A stretch of 64,000 nucleotides of DNA, taken from Fragum whitleyi (Eukaryota > Mollusca > Bivalvia > Cardiida > Cardiidae). Under the pieces are notes generated by a model. The model saw nothing but the letters and a program-made list of their open reading frames with translations. It was not told the DNA's origin and ran no database searches. Positions within the stretch are counted from its first letter, which is position 1. Each line of letters opens with the position of its first letter. Positions 20,501-32,400 of the stretch are shown piece after piece. Location of the stretch: the NCBI GenBank assembly GCA_948146395.1, contig OX411557.1:38140689-38204688 (forward strand), given 5' to 3'. Made by a program: the position numbers and the translations under genes.

Positions 20501-23500
20501 GTTAGTTTCATTAAAACATATAAGACATCGTTTTGTCTTACCGATGACTTACCACACATTTAGGACAAAAATCACTCATCGATAATCTCTCAAAACCTAT
20601 GTAAAGTGAATGGTGTTGTAACTGTTTCAAAAGTCATCATAAAGACAAAAATACTTCTTAAAAGTTTTGATGAAACTGGTCACTGGACTTTTTTGTTGGG
20701 GTATAATTATATGATACGATAGCTATGAATAAAGTCGATTAAAATTCATTACCAAACAATATCATTAGAGCTCCCCCGAGCACTGGCTCTGGTAGTGACG
20801 CCATGAGCGCGCTGAACTTTAGAATACTACCGGCTAGAAGCAAGATGAATCCACAGACAAATATTACACGTCGACTGGCAACCTGGAATGAAATGAATCC
20901 TTTGTGGCTCATTTTTATTTTTTCAAATATGTTGAAGTTTACAATTGGTTGAGTCCTTACCGGAAATAATTTCAAGCCAATCACGTTTGTTGTTTCAATT
21001 GGTAAATTTACCAATTGAAACAACAAAGTGAAATGGCTGATTTAGACTTCCGAAATTTCAAACAGTTACATTTTTATACATTTCAACAATGGAATAAAAA
21101 CGGGAAGTATGTGAGCTTATCACCATCAAGATTATATTCTGAAATGTAAATGATATAAGAACATCTATTTGCATAGTCTTAAAGATGAAATTTAGGTGTC
21201 AGAGTAAATGAGTTACGCGACTACAATGTATGTAGTAACTATGACCTCCGCACGGTTTGTTCAAGAAGATTGTTTCTACCAAATTTGTTTAATTTCATTA
21301 AAGAAATCTCCGTTTATCACTAGTCAACATTACCCATTAAACCGTTCAATCAATAGTCAGCACATCCTGTCTTCGCATTAGACATGCCGTTTACTTATAA
21401 GTGGACCCATGTTACCAAAAAATGAACTACTAGCATAACTTATCACCAAACCTTTGTCAGTCCAATCGATCCAACATTTTGGCTGTATGATGTTGTCGAA
21501 TTACCCGTTCCCCAGGCCCCAGCCAGAATACCAGCAAAACCTTCCATGCACAGACCTGTAAAGAGAATTTTGTGTGTATGGGGTTTAATACAACTTTTAA
21601 CAATAATTCAGTCATATCTCGGCGGCGAACAGTACCTTCATTACAACTTTCCTATGCCCCAGCTGATATCCCTACGATTATCGACCCATCAACCCATGGT
21701 GGGAGACAAATACTCGGAAAAGTTGGGTGCAGCCGTCGGGGATCAAACTCAGGACCTCAAGAACGATAGTCCGACGCGCTACCACTACGCTATATGACTG
21801 CTGCACTGTCAAAAGAATCTTTTTTAAAAAATAGTTCATGACAACCAAGGTTCATATCCGATCAGCCCATAAGCTTAGTCGTTAGAGACCTGATATCATA
21901 TTACCCGAAGTTCTACATCACGGTTTCGATCCCATTGATGGCATAAATAACAAACTAATTGTCTAACGGATGATACGTTCAACGGGTGCCCCCTGTGTCG
22001 GTGCTTTACATCGAGCACGTCGAAGAACCATGGTGGATCTCAGCAGTAGTTTGGTCATGTATCCTTGCACTGATTGATTTGAGTTAAGGCTGGTTTCAGC
22101 ATTTTGCATTTATATCAAGGCGTGCACTTGCCCAAAGCCTCTTGTTGTTTCTCACACCACTACAACCAAAACATTTCATTCGAGCCACCAGCTATCCATA
22201 CCACCGAGTCGAACTACAGCCATTGGTGGGAGACAAATAACGCTTGTGACGTTGTCACAATGACTTTTGTCAAATGGCGAATGAAAGTTGGTCTAGCCAG
22301 GATTCGAACTCAGGATCCTTGGATTGACTACTCAGTGCTTTACCGATTGAGCTAGCCAAGTCGGCTTGCCTTGCACTATCCCCCTAACAACTAACTGTCA
22401 TCCGTGGGCGTCGCTAAATGGACATTATGCTACAGTAGCGACGATAAATAAACGGCAATATGCCGGTTTAAATCTTTGAGCTACTGAATCAGCCCAACTT
22501 CAATTTCAAGTGAGCTATTTAGCATTTAATATGTTTTCTATAGTTAAGTACAAGAATATATTCAAACAGAATGCATATATTTATTTGCACTGGAATATCT
22601 TAAGCATATCCTGTAAACCAGTGAATAAAGAAAACAACCAAGGCTTGTTACGTCTACTAAATGTAACTATTTTTCGAAAAGGTCAATACATAAAATTACT
22701 ATCTAACCTCTATTTACCACATGCGAGGGCGGAGGCGGAAGTCCACAAAGTTTTGCGCATGCGTAATAATCTCCGACTGATTCGACCATTGAGGCAAGAA
22801 CTCCTGCCATCATACCAAAAACGGCACCCAAACTTACTGTTGGGCGTCCCCATTGACCTGAAATTATTTGAACACGTGATAGCTAGATATAAGGTTTGAG
22901 ATAGAACAGGAAAAAGAATTATTGAATCATATATACTATATAAAATAACAAATCGTTATGAAATGTTCGTAACCCTATATATTATATAGGGTTACGAACA
23001 TTTCATAATGCTTTGTTATTATGCCATTTGACATAAGTCAATTTGTTGGTTTTGTAATAAGGAATTTCCACCATGAAAAACTTTAGAGGGTATTGAATGA
23101 GTGGTCATGAAATACCAAATTTATTGAACGAGTCATGTGTACTAGATAAAAACGAGGCTTTGACGAGTTTTTTTTATCTTTTAATATTACGAGTTTAATA
23201 AATGTTATTTCATAGACACAAATTTGATATCCTATTTATAATATGACCATAATTGCTGTGATGCTCTTTCGCGAACAATAAAAGCTTAATCTCCACTCGT
23301 GGCTCAGTTACTCATGAAAATATAGCTTTTGTTCTTCACTCAATAAAATATAAATCGATCTTACACCCAAACAAACAATTGTAATATATCTACTACTAAT
23401 CTACTACTATATACTCACCTGGATATGGGATTCTAAACCAGTTTGCCTCTCGAATCAGATACCCCTTGATGTCTGTCCGTGCGTCGTAACCCCATTTAGC

Positions 23501-26194
23501 TGGATGATTGGGTAAAACATTGGTCTCAGTCAGAATAACACATATTATCCACGAAACAACCATGGCTATCAAAATCTATTGAAAAGAAAAATTCAATTCA
23601 ACATCAGAAATACCCGGGGTTTCCCAATTTTGGTTTCTCTAAATCGACGTACTGAGCCGTCGTCATAGCGCAGTTGGTACTACGTCGGATTATCAATCTA
23701 GAGGTCCCAGATTCGATCCCCGACGGCGGATCTCAAGTTTTCCGGCCCTGTTGTCTTCCACCAATGGTTTGATAATCGTAGACCAATGTGGAATAGCAGC
23801 TGGAGGCTAGGAAAGGATGTGATGGTGGTACTTGTTAAGAAATACCAGGGATCCATTGTTAGGTACTCCAGCCGTCTCGATATAACTAAAAGATTGTTTA
23901 AAGCGGCGTTAAACTCCACTTAAACAAACAAACAAACAAAAACAATAATCGACGTACATGTAGCGTGTAGCACATTCAAGGTGACCACTTGGTATCCGAG
24001 GATGCCGAAACAAATATCAAAAATGTATATGTTATGTAACCTGTCACATGAAAATGTCTTTTTTTTTCTGAGAGACTGCGAGAAAAACGCACGCGAGAAC
24101 AACGCAGCCTTTCTGTTATATGAAACATTTAAATTGGAATTATTTCTGTTTATTGGAAAAACGTTTAAAAACAGAGTACGATATAGTTCGTTTGAGGTAG
24201 TGGAACCGTAATTGTTCCGCAACATTTCAGAACACACGACCTTTCACAATGTTAACCGAGATTTCCTTATAGTAGTCATTAGTAAACCCCGGTTTTCACT
24301 CTTAAAGTGATTACTTTCGAAACGTTACGGAGCTTTTACGGGTCCACTACCTAATTTGGTATTTTTGTATTTTGTTCTTATCTAAAAAAGAAAATCAAGC
24401 TAGCCCTGCTATAGGAGTTTCAAATTTTAGCATTTTATCAGGGCCCGAATTTTTTTTTTCTCAAATTTCAACTTGATTTTAACCTGCAATTCTGTTGTAT
24501 TACTATGATGTATGTATGAAAATAAAAGATAATATTCATAAGTTGTTATAAATAACAATTTATGAATATTTTCTTTGATAACTTTGATAAAATCTATAAA
24601 TACCAATTTATCAATATTATCTTTTATGTTGATATATATATTTTCTATTCAAATTCTAAGTTTGAAAATATAGGTATAGGTATAATCATCTCGGAGCCCT
24701 TCGACAAAACAAAGACCGTGCAACCAAAAGAGTAGGTAACATCGTGAAATTGACATTCACCTCGATCAAAACCATTCTTTCTCGCCCATTCAAATCACTC
24801 AATAACGCTCCTAAATAGTTCAAAACGCTTCGAAATCAATCAAACCGATCAACATTTCATTGAAATTGATCAAATTATTCCATGATGTTATTTGTATATG
24901 GATTTTAAAGCGTCTGATTGGTAAGTGAATACACACAAATTGCAAAATACGGATATTCTTTATAAAGGGAGGTAATAGAAATAGCTTATTTCGTTTAATT
25001 GGACGAAATTATCTATATTGAATTATCTCCCTCAAATTTCATTCCAAGCTCGTTGCACACACACATTCAATATCATCCTGAAATCATTCTTAAATCAGTG
25101 AGCTTGTCAATTTCACCATGTTCTTAGCCGTAACAGAAGTTGAAGTTAAGAATTGGAAATCCATTCTTACCGGGATTAAAGCAAATACTGGAATCTTGGT
25201 TTTTCTTGTCACCATTTCACCCTTGATCTGTTTGTCGATTTTCGCAGTATATGTAACATTCTTGAGATATTGTGAAAATATGGTGATCAGTACCATTGTC
25301 CTTGAAAGAAAGAAATAATCTAGATATTTGTGACCCGTCAAGCAAAAAGGGACCATTTGGGAAGTGCGTACAGTGTCGACCCTTGTCAGACTGCGCGGAT
25401 TGCGCAAACTAACTAGGGTCGAAACTTTACGCACATAGCTAATTACCTGAATCTAGAATGATTAATGTATGTTCTTGCGAAAAAATTTTGAAATGTGACC
25501 TTCCGTTGACCTGTTCTAGGACCAATCTCTTTTTCAAACATTTGTTTACGGAGTCCCCACTTGATCCCTTTTGCGTGACCAGTCACATTTAAAGGCTCAA
25601 TAATAAAGAACATTTTATACAAGTATAAGCAGAGCGAATTTGACACCCTCGACCATAATCAAAATCATTCTAAACCGAGCGGTTATTGCTCAAATTATAT
25701 CTATTCGACAACCACTGGAATCGTTCAAAACCTTCCGAGATCGATCAGAAATCACTCAGAACGTCTACTCGTCATTCAAATCGATCAAACAATTTCATGT
25801 TTTTATTGGCTAGTAAGGAATTAGAAGCGTCTCATTGGTCCACAAATACAAACAATTCTATTTATAGGACAGAACGCATTTTTTTTTAAAAGGGACGGAG
25901 TTAAAAGAATGTCGCTAATTCCGCCCATTTTCCATTTCACGCTATTCTGAATAACTTGTTTGAGTCAATCAAAAGATACTTACATGATAGCTATATACCA
26001 CTGTTTACTGGAATAATTTGCCGCCGCCTCGAAGAGAGCGACCCCGATAAGGGTTACCGTCGGTGCAATAGTTAAAGGCCCTACATAACGAAGGATGATT
26101 CCCAAAATACCGGTTAGGGGAATAAGGACCTCAAGACAAGCGGCAACCATGATTGCTCCTTGAATCTGGTAAAAAAAAGATGTATCAGCATTTA

Positions 26195-26227
<33 letters not shown>

Positions 26228-28738
26228 AAACAGAAGGGTTCATTTAATCACGTGATTCATAAGCGTAATTAGGGTTTTTAAATTTATACTCATTCAGAAG
26301 GCGACCATCAAAGAATATATAGCATGATAAAGGCGGTATTTAAACTGTGACAAAAGAGGAATGTCATCCGTCCGCTCCCCTTTTTTATGATTTGAGCGTT
26401 AGCGAATAATCAAAATATCGCAACTACAGCTTAATTAAGCAGTAGTTTCGATGTTATGATCATTCATCAACGACATTTTTGCGTAATGTGCGTAAAGGGA
26501 GCTACGCCCTTGGGATTAAAGCTAGTAACATCTTAAAAATAATATTTACTCCGTTCTAAACCATTCTAAATCACACGCACGGCGCTAAATCTGATGCACG
26601 TAAATGATTAAATCTTTCAACTAAGCTCCGAAATCATTCGGAACCTCCAATAATAACCCAAAATGCTCCCAAACTTCAATCAAATATAACAAAAAAATCA
26701 TTGTTTTTCTATTAGCTGGTGTGAATAACATACATTTTTTGAAGGGAGGTAATAGAATATCGACAATTTCTTCCAATTTGGACGAAAGGAGCGATATTGT
26801 ATTACCTTCTTTTAATTTCATTCAAAACTCATTCATTTTCATTCCATTCTCCCAACTCATTCAATTTCATTCCGAAATCACTCTATATCATTTATCTTGT
26901 CAATTTCACGATATTCCTATTTGTATTTGAAAAGGTTGCAATAAATGAATTATTGAGAATTAATCGATCAATTAAAACTAAAACAATCTGTGTAAACTTT
27001 TGCATTGTTAGCGTATATCTAATTGCCATAAAGATACTCTATGACTTCCTAATTGCAGAAAGCTTATTTCTATGAAAGAAAAAAGAAAATAGGCCTAAAT
27101 ACTTAAAAAAGAACTTTATTATTCTTTCGTTTCAAGGGACAAAACAAATATTTTACATGCTTACTTCCCTTATTCTGACCTTCCAGTCAACATCCCGATA
27201 GACTTCCGGTTCCGGACTAGTAACATTTGAAAGTGTGTCGTTTACTGAAATAGATCGTGTCAAAGTTCACAAATGTATTTTTTTCTTCCACATTTTTTAT
27301 TGTTCGCTACCGAATCATCAATTTTAGATATATTTCACCAAGCGAATCTTGCCATTCTTGTGCGACCCTTTACACTATTGAAGACGTTCTAAAACTGGGA
27401 CCGACGTCATAGCGAAGTTGGTTACTCGTCGGGCACTTAGTAAAATGGTCCCGGGTTCAATCCTGAACGGCAGCATACCTTATTTTTCCGACACTTTTCC
27501 CGATCCAATTGGTATCGAAACTAACACTCATTTGTTTCTAGGGGGCTTAGAAACTTATTTGATATAGGCCAACATTTCAAATATAAGTTGTAAAGATAAT
27601 TTTTTACGTAAAAGTTTAAAAAAAAGAAGCTACCGCCATTGTAATTCGTCAGAAACAGTTTAATAGAATATGGTAATCAACATCAAACATCGTGAAATTG
27701 ACAAGATAGATGATATTGGAATGATTTCGGAACGGAATTGAATGTGTGTGACGGGTGAGTTTAAATGAAATTAAAAAGATGTGATCCAATATCGCTGATT
27801 TTGTTTCAGATGAACAAAATTAGCGATATTTGTTAACTCCCTTTAATACAATATGCGTACAGTTTTTATTTATAACTGGCCGCCGTCATAGCGTAGTTGG
27901 TAGCTCGTCTGGCTGTCAATCTAGAGGTCCCGGGTTCGATCCCCCGGCACTCGTTCTTTCCGATCGTTTGTCTACCACTAATAGGTATATAATCGTAGAC
28001 CTACATGGGATAGCATTGGGAGGCTAGGAAAGGATGTGATGGTAGTACTGATGTAAGAAATACCATGAATCGATTGTTAGGTGGTTCATCCGCCGCGACA
28101 TGACTGAAATGATGTTAATAGCGACGTAAAACCGCATTCAAACAAACAAATCTATTTATAACTTTCAAAGTCTTCACAAACCCATCAAAAGGTTACAAAA
28201 ATTCAATTTTGTTAGTGAAATCGTTAATTTTTTTCAGCGAGTTTTATATTGATTGAAACTGTTGATCTTATCACTTTTTTGTGATTTTGGAGCGTTTTTG
28301 TATGGTTTGAGTGAGTGTCTGAAATTCACGAATGAAGCACTTTGTCAATTTCACGATGTCCTTAACTGTATCAATAAAAACCTACACGTTGAATCTTCTG
28401 TCGTTGGACAAGTCCACTTCGGTAATGAAAGAACAGCAATGGTCGGGACAAGAAAAGTGAACGTCCCTCCTTGAACAATTGGTAGTCTACAAAAAATGAT
28501 ACATTGACTATGAATTTCTTGGGCTCAAATAGGGAATATGAAGGGATCACTTAATTTTCTTCTAATTGTTTTTTTTAATATTTGTCGCATCTTGGGGATC
28601 TCTGTATTCCAGTCTGCTGTAGACGAAAGTTACCAGACAGACATAGACATAATTCTTAAATTAGAGTTTAGTCGATTTTTCCTTCAAGTACCTTGATCTG
28701 AATTCATTTCGAAAGAACCCCCCCTTTCCCCCCCCCCC

Positions 28739-28769
<31 letters not shown>

Positions 28770-29387
28770 GGGAAAAAGTTTAATTTCATGCTTCAAAAAA
28801 GAAAGTTAATTTCTTGCTCCAATTAACTTTGAAGAATTCAATATAAAACGAAGGCTAGCGATCACAAATCGACAAAAATGATAAGTGATCACTATTAATA
28901 TGATTCAGAATATTAGATAGTATTTCTTAAAATATATTAATTGTAGCCAATTGTTCGTTCTTTTTCGTCGGCAGTTAAAAATTCTGGTTCAATGACTATT
29001 CAAATTCAATTTGCACTATGATGTGAATCGGAGCAAGGACAAATGTCTAACCTATCTGATATATACGCCTACTTAACCCATACTTTCCTTTCAGCGACCA
29101 AAACGTCGTAACTAAAATTTAATTACACCATAGGTTATACTATTTTGGTCTCTCTCTGAAAGCGAGTATGTATGATTTTAAAGACGATTTTTCTGAATTC
29201 ATTTAACATCTAAACGAAGTCGTTAAAATACATGTATACCTAACATCCGACTTGAAAATTTGATAAAAGACTAACGTTTTTGTTTAGTAATGAAGAGAGA
29301 AAGAAAGAAACATGCATTTTTATTCGAAAAGGTAAAAAAAGAAAGAAGTAAGAAGACAAAGAAACGTTTTATATTTGGTCTTTTATC

Positions 29388-29438
<51 letters not shown>

Positions 29439-29440
29439 GA

Positions 29441-29484
<44 letters not shown>

Positions 29485-32400
29485 AAAAAAGAAAGAAAAG
29501 AAAAGAAAGAAAGAAAGAAATGGCTACAAAATATATAGACAGAATATAGACAAAGGATGGAAATAAGAAATATCTAGTACCTAACTCCGATCGCTGTTTG
29601 AAGAATGGTGGCTATTCCCGCCACAAATGATATGGTGCTGATAAGCCCAACCAGCACAGTCTGATCACCCTGGGCGCACAGACGCGGCAACAATATGAAC
29701 GGTATTGATATTGTGCTGCCATACATCATCAGGAATTGCTGGAAAACAATTGAGCATGTATGGGACTTTGCCGATTAATTTTACATGTGCGCAGAGTAAA
29801 GACTCAGAACAGCCAGTGCATCCGCACTAGCTGATCAGAGTTTTCACTAAGCGATGAATTGATATCAACCCACATAAAAATCAGCGATGCCGACGATTCA
29901 GAGAATCTTATTTTATCAGCCGATTAGTGAACAAATAGCGTCGGTCGGGCGTAGGCGATTGCATCGACGAATAATTGCTGAAGATACGCGAGGCAACGGT
30001 TGATCATCAGCTAGGCTCCGGCCGATTTTGCACACATCGCAGACGTATTTTGTTTGTCTATTTGACACTTTTCTCACTTCCGTTCGGTATTGGTGACTAG
30101 TTGGCGACTCATCGCCGTCGTGTAGCCAACTAGTCGAAGACATCTAGCCGGCATATCAACATTCGCTACAATAAATGCACCATGAAACGTCTGCCCCATT
30201 GCTAGTTAAAAAAAAGGCAAGACATCATCACATCGGAAATAAACATTTTGTACAGTCATCGCCGGCGCTATGTTTTCCTAATCGGCCGATGAAAAAATAG
30301 GAATGGCCGATTTCGATGTGACTTTGAATAAAGCCACCGGGCTGTCGATACGCCGGCGAGAAAGCGTCGATCAGTCGGCTATACCCAACGGAAATGAAAG
30401 GTCAGAAAAGGACAGAAGTACGTCCGTGATGTGTCCAAAATCGGCTTGAGCCCATCCGATGATTGGTCGTTGCCGGGCCAATCGCCTGCAACTAGTTATC
30501 GATACACCATCGACTTCCAAAAATTTAAACATTACCGACTAGTGGGTAAATTTCAACTTGAATGTAAAACGTTAGACTAATGCGTCGCCGATCCTAGAAA
30601 AAAATCAAAGCTCTGAAAGAGCCGATTGTGAACGTACCTGGTCGCATAGTAAGATTACAAGGATGCAGTTAATAATATTGTGAAATTGACACTCATTCCG
30701 ATCAAACCCGTTCTTAATCACTCACTTTGTGCTCCATTCATTCATTCCAAACACTCACTCAAGCCACTCAAATCACTCCAAATTCATTAAAATGATAAGA
30801 TCAACAACTTCATTCAAGATATAAATCGGTGGCAAAAATCTACGACTTCACTAACATTATTGATTTTTTTAAGCGTAAGGTTGGTTCGTAAAAATACTGA
30901 AAGCCATTCAAAGAACTTGTTTACATATTCTATTAAAGGGAGGTAATAGGTATCGCTTATTTTGTTCATCTTGAACAAAATTAGCGATGCTTGATTACCT
31001 TCCTTGAATTTCACTCAAAACTTGCTCCACACACTCGTTCAATTTTATTCTAAAATCATTCCAAAATCATCCATCTTGTCAATTTCACGATGTTCTTAAC
31101 TGTAGTTGAAAAACTTATACCAATGTTTTTCAACCAATCAACATTTTCTTGTCATGCAAGTTAAAAGTAACCCAAGTTTTTTTTTTAAAAAATGTTAATT
31201 GAATATTTTTTTATATATAGAAAAAGCTTTGCTCATAAATGGGGAGATTTTCATTAGAACAATATATATTCCTTCTTTTAAAGGGTCCCCTGGGATAATT
31301 CTTGTGAGATATGGTTGACATTCATGCATGCTTTAGCTTCTAAGAAAAGGTTCTCACCAAATGAACTTTATGAAATTGACCTCCGCTTATAAAAGGCATG
31401 ATTTTCATGAAATCATAATAATATTTTGCAGACTGATGCAGAATTTTTCTGTAGTATTGAAACCAAAATTGAAGGCGAAGTTTGCGATCCAAAATCATTT
31501 GAATATATAACTCATGATGTGTTAATTGTCTTAATAAATGGTTGATTATTCTTCAACAATGCGGAATGTTTGGGACTTAAAAATGAGTCTTGCAAAACTT
31601 CTTTAATAACTGTTTCTATAAAGCTCATTAGTATCAAATTGTGTCTTGCACGACTTCATTATATGACAAGATTGCAAAACTTAATTATGTAATCGATATT
31701 TGTATAAAAATTCATTATAATTTGAGCAAAAGTAAAGGAAGAGTTCGCTTCACAAAATTAGTAGTAACATTAGTTGTATATAAGTAATAAGAGTAAACTT
31801 GGTCCAAGTTCAAAAGGAGATAATTCTTGGACCGGAAATGAGACCTCAAAAATTGCGTCTTACTAATCTTAAATATTTTGTCATTTTTTTTGTATCAAGT
31901 TTCCTTTGCAGTGAAGCAAAACTTGCAGAGGATTAGCGATACAAAATTGGCAGTAATTTTACACAGACGGACGGATACACGGACGAATAGACAGGTGGAC
32001 TGGCGTGCTGATTACGAGATATTCCTGAAGACCTTCGCTTTGAATAGGTACAGTTTGACTACAACAGTACATGTACATTTGTTTACTCCAATTCGAATGA
32101 TTTATCTAGAATAGAAATCTATTTAATGATTCATGGTTTGCTGAACGCTTAAATGGGTCAAATATTTTCATCGTTCATTTATAAATAATTATGATAGTAC
32201 AACCTCAACAAATACTTAAACAAGATATGCATGTAAAACATTTATGCCCTCCATAGGTGCAGGTCGATTGTTTTCATGAAGCAAGAAGAACACAAACAGA
32301 GGGGCCCAAAGTTACAGAAGTTTTATGGCATATTCTTTGTCAATTAACGAAAGGACAACAAAAATATAACCAAACAGATTAAACGGTTCTTGTACTCTGC

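Noticed and set aside
22718..22720. Alternative donor for SLC23 exon 8 after PPPPSH(V)
   Set aside because: It breaks phase with exon 9 and drops the conserved NRG; the downstream GTTAGA donor restores both.
29290..29566. Lys/Glu-rich protein
   Set aside because: Translation of a (GAAA)n microsatellite.
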